DNA from: Desulfuromonadaceae bacterium
GTDB lineage: Bacteria > Desulfobacterota > Desulfuromonadia > Geobacterales > Pseudopelobacteraceae
Length of the DNA: 45,435 nt
Assembly (NCBI GenBank): GCA_028688955.1
Contig: JAQTXD010000021.1
Coordinates: 1-45,435, forward strand
Direction of reading: 5' to 3'
Made by a program: the position numbers and the translations under genes. Below the pieces are notes generated by a model, which did not search any database, was not told the DNA's origin, and was given only the letters and a program-made list of their open reading frames with translations. Positions 6,863 to 12,943 of this stretch are shown one piece after another (within the stretch, counting starts at the first letter, position 1; each line of letters opens with the position of its first letter).

Positions 6863-7033
6863 CTATAAATCGTTACGAAACTTTATCAATAGATAAAAGC
6901 ATCCCGCACCGCCTGCTCCCATAAGCAGGTCACGCAGCCAGGGGATAGGTATGTCAAGCATGGAGTATATTATCGGATCAAGTATGGCTGAGGTCAATAA
7001 CCCTACTGCTCCCCATGTGAGAAGTTTTTTCAC
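6863..7033 (-). CDS. Small membrane protein (56 aa), hypothetical
   Basis: A GTG-initiated 56-codon frame immediately upstream of the ROK kinase, ending 8 bp before it. It reads VKKLLTWGAVGLLTSAILDP, then a short polar turn (SMLDIPIPWLRD), then LLMGAGGAGCFYLLIKFRND. Two hydrophobic segments with positively charged ends suggest a two-pass membrane hairpin. AAGGG lies about 8 nt upstream of the GTG. No homologous family is recognised. Confidence 0.5.
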   Translation of the reverse strand: MKKLLTWGAVGLLTSAILDPIIYSMLDIPIPWLRDLLMGAGGAGCFYLLIKFRNDL

Positions 7034-7384
7034 CCGGTATCCCTTGATGAATCATGTTTGTGTATTTTTTTTCAAAACGTCGCTATCGCACTGCCGTCAC
7101 GGAAACAGGAACCGAGACACGCTGCCTTGCCGTTTTGCTAAATAGGTCTAACGATTATTCCGATTGATAGCTAACGCTTCCAGAAAAACCGGTTTCTTTT
7201 CGACTGTCTTAACACTGACAATGGAAGTAATGCCACCTATATTCGCTTAACTGCGGGTATCCCTTTTGTTTTAATTAAACCAATACGGAGTGTCGGTTAC
7301 CTGGGAAGTAAATGGAGAGAACATGCACCGCTATCTATTGTCAGGAGGCTTATAGAATTCCTGATCTAAAATAGGAGAGACACC
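7034..7384. other. Intergenic stretch without recognisable genes
   Basis: About 350 bp between the small membrane protein on the minus strand and the small Cys protein on the plus strand. It must hold divergent promoters for both sides. I found no convincing coding frame, no strong hairpin and no clear -35/-10 pair, apart from the AGGAGA ribosome site at its right end that belongs to the next gene. Confidence 0.5.
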
Positions 7385-7570
7385 ATGGCACTGTTTAAAT
7401 GCAACACGTGTAATAGGACTTATGAGGACTACTATCCACCAGATGATATTTGTCTTAAGGGCACGAAAGGAACCATCAAGATAGTAACTTCAGGAGGATA
7501 CGTCCTTTCCACAAATATTGTGGATAACCCTGTGGACGCTGTGGATATGTTTCAAAAATGTCACATGTAA
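7385..7570 (+). CDS. Small cysteine-containing protein (61 aa), hypothetical
   Basis: One of very few plus-strand genes. It has a strong ribosome site (AGGAGA, 6 nt before ATG) and reads MALFKCNTCNRTYEDYYPPD, with a C-N-T-C knuckle at residues 6-9, another Cys at 23 and one near the C-terminus (QKCHM). The N-terminus resembles a rubredoxin- or zinc-ribbon-like half site. The middle (GTKGTIKIVTSGGYVLSTN) looks like beta strands. No named family is recognised. The broken gene at 7798 begins in the same style (MRCEYCTRT), so the two may be distant sisters. Confidence 0.65.
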   Translation: MALFKCNTCNRTYEDYYPPDDICLKGTKGTIKIVTSGGYVLSTNIVDNPVDAVDMFQKCHM

Positions 7571-7752
7571 TCCGGTGCTTTATCGGTTTGCATAGTGAAT
7601 AAGCATGATATGTAACTAGCCGTAATAACGTGTCAATGTTTATTTTAAGCATGCTTGAAAATAAGCTAAAAGGAGTGGAATAGTCCAATTTCTAAAAAAT
7701 AGGCAACTATCCGGTAACTACCAGATAATCGGGTCAATTAGATACTCACCAG

Positions 7753-7773
7753 GGCAGATCATTACGGTCTGCC
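7753..7773 (+). terminator. Possible weak terminator hairpin
   Basis: GGCAGA (7753-7758) pairs with TCTGCC (7768-7773) around a 9-nt loop and is followed by TTT. It lies between the small Cys gene and the broken gene at 7798. A 6-bp stem with only three T residues is weak, so it could equally be a leader hairpin for the downstream gene. Confidence 0.3.
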
Positions 7774-7797
7774 TTTATGCGTTCGAAGGAGAAATAT

Positions 7798-7915
7798 ATG
7801 AGATGTGAATATTGCACGAGGACGTTAGGTCACAGAGAAATAGTACACGGTACACGGTTACCGCTATGGAACTACTGATGAACAATCAAACAAAGTCTGT
7901 GATGTAATCAAATAG
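7798..7915 (+). pseudogene. Small Cys protein gene frameshifted by a 7-bp tandem duplication
   Basis: AAGGAG precedes an ATG at 7798, and the frame reads MRCEYCTRTLGHREIVHG before running into TGA at 7876. The sequence TACACGG occurs twice in tandem (7844-7850 and 7851-7857). Removing one copy restores a continuous frame: ...REIVHG, YRYGTTDEQSNKVCDVIK, then TAG at 7913-7915. The restored protein of about 36 residues has a C-E-Y-C knuckle and the V-H-G-x-R-Y-G-T-T-D pattern I associate with small Cys proteins of Geobacter-type bacteria. The duplication is not a multiple of three, so it is a simple cause of inactivation. Confidence 0.55.
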
Positions 7916-8118
7916 CTCAAATTGTTCAGTTGCACACCGAGAGACCATTCCGATTGCTGAGTAAGTAACTTCCCAGTCTTTAGGCCAACGTATTAATATC
8001 TTTCACCTTTAGGCATAATATCTTTGAGATCAACAACAATACGCTTCGAATCCGCGTGCCCAATTGCAAATATTGCGCACTCTTTTATCTTTTCAAGTTC
8101 TGGTCTGCTGGGGAAAAG
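7886..8118 (-). pseudogene. Decayed gene fragment, one-base frameshift
   Basis: The minus strand has two well-formed peptide stretches in different frames. The upstream part reads RPELEKIKECAIFAIGHADS, then KRIVVDLKDIMPKGERY and TAA; the adjacent frame continues LIRWPKDWEVTYSAIGMVSR, then CATEQFELFDYITDFV and TGA at 7886-7888. Adding one T near 8003 joins them. There is no start codon, since a TAG precedes the fragment at 8119-8121, so the 5' end is missing too. The 3' end overlaps the broken plus-strand gene. The family is not recognised. Confidence 0.4.
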
Positions 8119-8156
8119 CTACCGCATGAAAAACCTATTAGAAGCCTGAAGAAAAG

Positions 8157-8188
8157 CCGCCGACCTCGGAAAAACTCGAAGTCGGCGG
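8157..8188 (-). terminator. Rho-independent terminator on the minus strand
   Basis: CCGCCGAC (8157-8164) and GTCGGCGG (8181-8188) form a perfect 8-bp GC-rich stem. Read on the minus strand the hairpin is followed by CTTTTCTTC, a usable T-rich tail, whereas the plus-strand side has none. It would end transcription coming from the ATPase gene at 8351-9670. Confidence 0.6.
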
Positions 8189-8231
8189 AATGTGGCTACA
8201 ACATTTTTAAAGTGCCACGTTTACTACATTT

Positions 8232-8345
8232 TTACGGAATCGCTGACACTTTTGCATCTCGCAGGTAATTCTGTAATTCTTCCTTTTTTGTACGGTCGCC
8301 ACGCTCCCAATGCGTAGCGTCTACGATTTCTTGATTGTCAGAAGC
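8232..8345 (-). pseudogene. Small orphan coding fragment downstream of the ATPase gene
   Basis: Just after the ATPase stop, an open frame without a start codon reads ASDNQEIVDATHWERGDRTK, then KEELQNYLRDAKVSAIP and TAA. The composition looks like the C-terminal end of a real protein, with an amphipathic helix KKEELQNYLRDAK. Lacking ATG, GTG and TTG starts, it is best read as a remnant. The family is not recognised. Confidence 0.3.
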
Positions 8346-8350
8346 TTAAC

Positions 8351-9670
8351 TTATCGACCAGTACCAAGTCCCAGCAGAAACTTTGCAACAGGAATACTCA
8401 GAATCCTGCCACCAGCGGTATCAATTACATCCTCAAAATCGTTGGTAACCAGTATAGATTCTGCCTTTTCATGGCCTTCCAGAGGTTTTTGGAAACAGGC
8501 CAGCTCCCGATCCGGTATTCTGGTCACGGAAACATCTTCATACCAGACTTGAATTCGCTTGGTGATTGTCATCCCCTCCTTGACCACAAAGTCGGTATCG
8601 CTGCCTTCAGAGTGATAGTAGACCTCTTCATATTGCCGCTTCAGGTGACAAAAGACCACGTTTTCAACCAACCAGCCCATATCTTCGGAAAAGGCGAAGG
8701 CGATCCGGTTGCGTAGTCCTGTGTCGATGGCATACGGCTTGAACCCGGCTCTCATTGTGCTCTTGAGCGAATAGGAGAACATCTGCAACTGAAACAGCAG
8801 ATAGCTTTCCATAATGGCCGATACGTAATTCTCGGTTTTGTCCTGGGAGATGGTGAAGTTGTTCTTCAGCTTGGTGATGCTGGTTATTTTGGCGACGTTG
8901 GTCAGTAAGTATACTGCCAGATTGCGCAGGTTGGACACATCCCTGATCTCGTAGCGGGTGACGATGTCCCTAAACAGCAGATCCTCGAAATAGTTTTTTA
9001 GCAGGAGTTCTTTGTCATCTGTTGATCCTCTCAGTACCACTTCAGGGAATCCACCGTACTTCAGGTAATCGCTGAACGATTTTCTGACGACCGCTTTCCG
9101 GGTCGTATAGTCAAGCTCGGTCCCGACTTCCAGATTACCGAATCGCAGAAATTCCTGAAACGAAAGCGGGTAGACCTCAAACGACACATGCCTGCCGGTC
9201 AGCTTGGTGCCGATTTCACGTGAGAGCATCTGTGACGATGAGCCGGTGACGAATATCTTGATATCCTCCGTTTCACTGCGTCCTCGCACCCAGCTCTCCC
9301 AGCCAGGTACATTCTGGACTTCATCGATGAAGAGCCAGCACTTCCCTTCCGGATGCACTCGATCCCGGTAGGTGCGATATATCTGCTCCAGCAGCTCCAC
9401 GGAATATTCCGAGGAGAACAGCGGCTCCTCCAGGTTGACACGCAGGATCGAGGTTGGCTGGACATAACGGGCAAGCAACTCCCGAATAACCTGTGCCATA
9501 AGGGTTGACTTGCCGCACCGGCGAACCCCCTTGAGAACAACAACTTCTTTGGAGTCAAGCTGCCCGAGGCAGTTAGGGAGAAGGTCTCGCTTTATGCCGG
9601 CATCAATGTCACCAGTGGTCCAATAGCGATTGTAGGAGGAGAGGATTTCATAGATTTTGGTCGTCCGCAT
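8351..9670 (-). CDS. AAA+ ATPase of the AAA_14/DUF4143 family
   Basis: A 439-residue ATPase with the two-domain layout of the AAA_14 plus DUF4143 group. The Walker A loop is G-V-R-R-C-G-K-S-T (about 48-56) and the Walker B strand is CWLFIDEVQNVPGWESWV. FVTGSSSQML is the sensor-1 region, followed by SFEVYPLSFQEFLRFG, a signature of the family. The C-terminal DUF4143 part contains ENVVFCHLKRQYEEVYYHSEGSDTDFVV, which resembles a restriction-endonuclease-like fold. Function is unknown; genes of this type are common and mobile in bacteria and archaea. It stands alone, with a dyad repeat directly upstream and a terminator downstream. The length is normal and the frame intact. Confidence 0.88.
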   Translation of the reverse strand: MRTTKIYEILSSYNRYWTTGDIDAGIKRDLLPNCLGQLDSKEVVVLKGVRRCGKSTLMAQVIRELLARYVQPTSILRVNLEEPLFSSEYSVELLEQIYRTYRDRVHPEGKCWLFIDEVQNVPGWESWVRGRSETEDIKIFVTGSSSQMLSREIGTKLTGRHVSFEVYPLSFQEFLRFGNLEVGTELDYTTRKAVVRKSFSDYLKYGGFPEVVLRGSTDDKELLLKNYFEDLLFRDIVTRYEIRDVSNLRNLAVYLLTNVAKITSITKLKNNFTISQDKTENYVSAIMESYLLFQLQMFSYSLKSTMRAGFKPYAIDTGLRNRIAFAFSEDMGWLVENVVFCHLKRQYEEVYYHSEGSDTDFVVKEGMTITKRIQVWYEDVSVTRIPDRELACFQKPLEGHEKAESILVTNDFEDVIDTAGGRILSIPVAKFLLGLGTGR

Positions 9671-9678
9671 GATTCACA

Positions 9679-9725
9679 ACCGATATACTTTATTTTTTAT
9701 TTTATTTTATAACCGGTATATCGGT
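9679..9725. promoter_or_regulatory. Inverted repeat at the ATPase start, candidate operator
   Basis: ACCGATATAC (9679-9688) is matched by a perfect reverse complement GTATATCGGT (9716-9725) across 27 bp that are almost pure A and T. The ATPase ATG begins 8 bp to the left at 9670. The AT-rich spacer could hold the -10 region, so a dimeric repressor binding both arms would block the promoter. No regulator gene lies adjacent, which raises the chance of autoregulation or of a recombination site. Confidence 0.45.
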
Positions 9726-10367
9726 GAGTCAAGCATTTCTTGAAAATTACACGACCAAAAAAGAGTAGACAAAGGATTGCACGGCCGGATCGTTTTTTTC
9801 ACTCGACTAACGTTCGCATGGCCAAAGAGCAGTTCAACTTGGCATAGGTGCTGATATGAAAGCCATTGAAAAAGTTGGAAATGGCGGGCGTATCCGACGC
9901 CTTCAATATTCCATTGGGGCGCTTTTCTGAAAAAGTATACATTACAGGTTGAAACCGGATTCAAAAGTGTGGTAAAAGCCGGACGTTTTTGCCACGCCCC
10001 TAATGGTGACAAGTAGTAGAAGAAGTGAGTGTTTTATACTTACTTCATGGCGATCTGGTGGCCATGAGAAAATAAGATTGCTGGGTTCTTTGATATGTTG
10101 TGCATTTTCACATAGCCATGTTCATATCGGCGGGAGTTAGAATCCCAAACGTTCCACACAACAGACCCAGTTCGATTCCTACTTTCAACAATTGAATTGA
10201 GAACCACACCAACGGCACTTCCATGCAATAAAACTTTCACCAAGCTTTCACCAAACATGACAGTTTTTGATATAATTTGACTTACTTTACTGGACTTTGA
10301 CCGGCAGTGGAGTGCCTGCTAACAACTTGATATAATTGGATAAGTATTGTTTTTTCTGTTTAATACA
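9726..10367. other. Intergenic stretch without a convincing gene
   Basis: About 640 bp without a frame I can defend. Two minus-strand frames of 101 codons (to 10012) and 72 codons (10040-10258) have no recognisable domain, weak ribosome sites and composition unlike neighbouring genes. Short plus-strand stretches such as MAKEQFNLA and MKAIEKVGNGGRIRRLQ are broken by stops. It looks like decayed island DNA leading up to the tRNA-like fragment. Confidence 0.45.
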
Positions 10368-10396
10368 CGTGGATTCGACTCCCACCGTCTCCACCA
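10368..10396 (+). other. 3'-terminal tRNA/tmRNA-like fragment, candidate att site
   Basis: The 29 bp look like the T arm and 3' acceptor strand of a tRNA or tmRNA: a GTGGA strand, the canonical T loop TTCGACT (10374-10380), the CCCAC strand (10381-10385), then CGTCTCC and A-C-C-A ending at 10396. One T-stem pair (A10373 with C10381) is mismatched. No matching 5' acceptor strand (GGAGACG) or anticodon arm is present upstream. Such partial copies are left by tyrosine-recombinase islands that insert into a tRNA or tmRNA 3' end. A terminator follows as it would after the intact RNA gene. Confidence 0.6.
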
Positions 10397-10426
10397 TTTA
10401 ATAGTCCGGCACTGTCCGGCAACATC

Positions 10427-10456
10427 AAAAAGCCCTTGATAATTCAAGGGCTTTTT
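10427..10456 (+). terminator. Strong Rho-independent terminator
   Basis: AAAAAGCCCTTGA (10427-10439) pairs perfectly with TCAAGGGCTTTTT (10444-10456) over a 4-nt loop, and more T residues follow. The flanking A and T tracts make it usable in both directions. It sits 31 bp after the tRNA-like 3' end and was probably copied along with it from the RNA gene's own 3' flank. Confidence 0.75.
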
Positions 10457-10494
10457 CTTTTTCATTGTCCATATCAATCCATTTTGTTATGCTG

Positions 10495-11870
10495 GGTAGT
10501 GTAAAGAATTTTTCGCTTTTTTCATGGCAGTGCTTCGTTTTCAGTTAGGCCGCCTCTTCAATTTCGAATTTCAATTCAAGGTCCTGTTCTTTGAGAAGAT
10601 CAATATTCAGATAGCGTTTCGAGCCCCACTGGGTTCCGGCAATATGTCTGAGGCGTGCTGCGCACAGCATCAGCGCCGAATGTCCGTCCGGGAAGGCGCC
10701 CACCACTCTTGTCCGCCTCCGTATTTCCCGCATGATCCGTTCCAAAGCGTTATTGGTTCTGATCCGGATGCGGTGCTCGCGGGGGAAGTCGTAATAGCTC
10801 AGGGTTTCAATAATCGAATCCTGAACTTTTTTGGCTGCTTCCCTGAGTTTCAGTGCGGTTAGTTTGGCAAAGACCGCTTCGGCTTTTTCTATGGCGGCTT
10901 TTTTGTCTTCCGACGCATGAATCGCCTTGAGCATGGCCGCTACTTCCGACATCCGCCTGGCCGGCACGACACTAAAGATGTTGCGGTAGAAATGGACCGT
11001 ACAGCGTTGCCATTTGCTTTCCGGATAGAAATCTGCCAGGGATTCTGTCAAGCCCATACAGGCATCGGTGATGAAAAGGCGGACACCGGTCAGACCCCGT
11101 TGTTTCAGGTGGTGCAGGAAGTTAGACCAACCGGCCTTGTCTTCCTTTGCTCCTTCACAAACACCGAGAATCTTGCGGAAGCCCTGGTCATCGACACCGA
11201 TGGCGACCAATACGGAGACATTGCAGACTTCGCCGCCCCAGGAGCGCTTCAGGACTATGCCGTCCAGGTATACGTACGGATGTTCGCCGGTAATCTGGCG
11301 ATTCCGCCATTCTTCAATCTTAGCGTAGACCTTTTTATTGAGGTTACTGATGGTGCCAGGACTAACCTTAGTGCCCCACAGGGTTTCGGTTATATCCTTG
11401 ATGCGTCTGACGGAAACACCGGCCAGATACATCTCGATCAGCGACTCCTCAACTGAGGCTTCCCGGCGGCGGTAACGCTCGATAATCGCTGTCTCAAAGG
11501 TCTGTTGCCGCAGTTTCGGAACATTGAGAGTTACCTCTCCTGCCTTGGTGTGAAGCGTGCGCTGATAATGGCCTGCCCGGGTATCGGTTCTGGCATCGTT
11601 GCGCTGATATTTCTCAGCGTTGCAAAGTCGATCCGCTTCGGCATCAAGCATGTTATTAAGAGTCTCCTCAACTGTATTTCTGACCATTTCACCGAGATGG
11701 TCGCGAATGGCACTCTCATTCGGTTGGATTATTTGCGTCTTTTTAGTAGAATGTTCGGCCACGGCAGTGTTCTCCTTTGTGGTGGGATTTGCGTTTGGCG
11801 ACACAATTCTAACCAATTTGAAACACTGCCGTGACTCTTTTTAAAAAAGCGAAAAATATTTTATGTTATC
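10495..11870. mobile_element. IS256-family insertion sequence with 8-bp target duplication
   Basis: The element spans about 1376 bp. The 8-bp direct repeat TTATGCTG flanks it at 10487-10494 and 11871-11878, matching the 8-9 bp duplications made by IS256 elements. Its ends are 28-bp imperfect inverted repeats: the left starts GGTAGTGTAAAG, the right (read inward) GATAACATAAAA, and both continue into ATTTTTCGCTTTTTT; 22 of 28 positions agree. The only gene inside is the transposase. Preservation of the target duplication and of the full reading frame points to a fairly recent insertion, here between a tRNA-like att fragment and an integrase remnant. Confidence 0.85.
10545..11762 (-). CDS. IS256-family transposase
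   Basis: A DDE transposase of the IS256/Mutator family. Counting from the preferred GTG at 11762, it has 405 residues, with the catalytic acids at D167 (YVYLDGI), D233 (FITDACMGL) and E341 (NNALERIMREIRRR). The blocks AGHYQRTLHTKAGEVTLNVP and YLAGVSVRRIKDITE are family hallmarks, as is CTVHFYRNI between the second Asp and the Glu. The GTG is preferred because AAAGGAG lies 9 nt upstream; an ATG at 11816 would add 18 unconserved residues. The frame is complete, so the element may still be active. Confidence 0.9.
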   Translation of the reverse strand: MAEHSTKKTQIIQPNESAIRDHLGEMVRNTVEETLNNMLDAEADRLCNAEKYQRNDARTDTRAGHYQRTLHTKAGEVTLNVPKLRQQTFETAIIERYRRREASVEESLIEMYLAGVSVRRIKDITETLWGTKVSPGTISNLNKKVYAKIEEWRNRQITGEHPYVYLDGIVLKRSWGGEVCNVSVLVAIGVDDQGFRKILGVCEGAKEDKAGWSNFLHHLKQRGLTGVRLFITDACMGLTESLADFYPESKWQRCTVHFYRNIFSVVPARRMSEVAAMLKAIHASEDKKAAIEKAEAVFAKLTALKLREAAKKVQDSIIETLSYYDFPREHRIRIRTNNALERIMREIRRRTRVVGAFPDGHSALMLCAARLRHIAGTQWGSKRYLNIDLLKEQDLELKFEIEEAA

Positions 11871-11890
11871 TTATGCTGAAATCCGCAACA

Positions 11891-11951
11891 AGTGGGGGTA
11901 CATCTAGGGATATTTTCATTTTATTTCTTTGAGTGGGGGTATTTTCTAGGG
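11891..11951 (+). repeat. Pair of direct repeats upstream of the integrase remnant
   Basis: AGTGGGGGTA occurs at 11891-11900 and 11932-11941, each followed within a few bases by CTAGGG (11904-11909 and 11946-11951), so a composite unit repeats about every 41 bp. G-rich GGGGGTA repeats in front of P4-type integrase genes are a pattern I have seen in genomic islands and may be arm-type binding sites. They lie just upstream of the MALTDIQVKTAKP stub, in the expected place. Confidence 0.5.
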
Positions 11952-11976
11952 TACATGAAAACAGAGTAGGTACAAA

Positions 11977-12018
11977 ATGGCGCTAACTGACATTCAGGTA
12001 AAAACAGCAAAACCATAA
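11977..12018 (+). pseudogene. Truncated P4-type tyrosine integrase, N-terminal stub
   Basis: The frame from ATG at 11977 gives MALTDIQVKTAKP and then TAA at 12016-12018. This is the start of the arm-binding domain (DUF4102) found in P4-like integrases, usually M-x-L-T-D-x-x-I/V-x-x-A-K-P followed by K-x-K-P-Y. Nothing after codon 13 resembles the rest of the enzyme, so the gene has been deleted to a stub. With the tRNA-like fragment to its left and the IS256 insertion between, it marks a dead island integration site. Because the match is short, chance cannot be excluded. Confidence 0.5.
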
Positions 12019-12100
12019 AACGAGGAGGTGGCTTGATAAGAAGGACACCGTACTTGGGGGTCGGTAGCGAGTGGATGTAAGGGCTGGAACGCGAAGATAT

Positions 12101-12146
12101 GTAGACAAGCATATAAAATATTGATTTATTAGGTAGTTTTGTCTAC
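12101..12146. repeat. Inverted repeat GTAGACAA/TTGTCTAC
   Basis: GTAGACAA (12101-12108) and TTGTCTAC (12139-12146) are perfect reverse complements separated by 30 bp of AT-rich DNA. It lies downstream of the integrase stub. It may be a recombination-site relic or a regulator site; nothing else supports either. Confidence 0.3.
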
Positions 12147-12195
12147 TGTTGATGACCTATCTGATCTAATTCTCATTATTATTCTATGTAGTAGC

Positions 12196-12235
12196 ACACA
12201 AAAGAGGGTGCATTTTATTGCGCCCTCTTTTGTGT
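12196..12235 (-). terminator. Bidirectional-looking terminator after the pilus lipoprotein gene
   Basis: ACACAAAAGAGGG (12196-12208) pairs perfectly with CCCTCTTTTGTGT (12223-12235), a 13-bp stem with a 14-nt loop. It lies 75 bp beyond the stop of the lipoprotein gene and is the natural end of the pilMNOPQ transcript. The hairpin also separates the pilus operon from the scar region. Confidence 0.7.
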
Positions 12236-12310
12236 ACTATCTTCAGATAATTTTGTTGGAAACTATGATTTCAGCGATCGTTTGAACATAAAGATCGCAA
12301 GGCAATTATA

Positions 12311-12862
12311 TTACACATTGTTTCTATCTGCAAAAGCCACTTTTACCTTTGTACTGAACGTTACGGACTTACCGCCAATATCTTCTACCCCATCAAACGT
12401 GATGGTCACGTAATACTCCCAATAATCCAATGAACAAAGTGTAAGACCATACGTATTCACCAGATCAAGCAATAATTTGTCAGGGGCAACCTTTACATCA
12501 AATGTTTTAGGTACTCCTGGGTATATAGTGCCACCAGTGTCATATTGATTCGGGAGTACTGGAGCAGCAGAAGTTGGGTCATACTTAGAATAGCTAATTG
12601 TAATTTTGCTTATTGTGACTGGTGATTTTATGCTTGCATTAGCATAGGGGGTTGACGTAACAACAATCGGAATGGTTTGTGTTGTGTATGTTCCCCCGCC
12701 GGTTGTACAAGAATTACCGATAAGAACGTCTGCTTCAAGCCTATCAGAACCAGGAGCAACCGAGAGAGAAACCGTCTGTAACTCTATCGTAGATCCCGTA
12801 GGTGATCCACAGCCCAATATTGCCAAGCAAACAAATGCTAAAAGTAACGATACTCTTTTCAT
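12311..12862 (-). CDS. Putative lipoprotein downstream of pilQ
   Basis: A 183-residue protein with a clear lipoprotein signal peptide: KRVSLLLAFVCLAILGC, where L-A-I-L-G-C is the lipobox and Cys18 the acylated residue. No Asp follows at +2, so outer-membrane sorting is likely by E. coli rules. The mature part is rich in Thr, Ser and Val with alternating beta-strand patterns and looks like a secreted beta-sandwich; three more Cys are present. No family is recognised. It follows pilQ by 81 bp on the same strand and ends before a strong terminator, so it is probably expressed with the pilus genes and may assist the secretin. Confidence 0.75.
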   Translation of the reverse strand: MKRVSLLLAFVCLAILGCGSPTGSTIELQTVSLSVAPGSDRLEADVLIGNSCTTGGGTYTTQTIPIVVTSTPYANASIKSPVTISKITISYSKYDPTSAAPVLPNQYDTGGTIYPGVPKTFDVKVAPDKLLLDLVNTYGLTLCSLDYWEYYVTITFDGVEDIGGKSVTFSTKVKVAFADRNNV

Positions 12863-12943
12863 TAGCGAACTCCCTTAGAGAGCAATTAAATTAATTGTTT
12901 ATTCAAGTAAGTGCTTAAATCCATATAAGCTCATAGATGCATG

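Noticed and set aside
7641-7663. Near-palindrome around AAGCATGCTT
   Set aside because: A dyad with a bulge in AT-rich DNA and no gene in a fitting position; chance is likely.
7680-7775. Possible riboswitch (c-di-GMP type considered) ahead of the broken Cys gene
   Set aside because: The conserved core sequences of GEMM riboswitches are not present; only a weak 6-bp hairpin is seen.
8056-8268. 70-codon plus-strand open frame
   Set aside because: It runs across the minus-strand terminator stem and antisense to the coding-like fragment; no ribosome site or domain.
9707-10012. 101-codon minus-strand open frame
   Set aside because: No domain, no ribosome site, unusual composition, and its end overlaps the dyad repeat ahead of the ATPase gene.
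10040-10258. 72-codon minus-strand open frame
   Set aside because: No recognisable family and no supporting context; it lies in decayed island DNA next to the tRNA-like fragment.
10917-11456. Long plus-strand open frame of 179 codons
   Set aside because: It is antisense to the IS256 transposase, whose catalytic motifs prove the opposite strand is the coding one.
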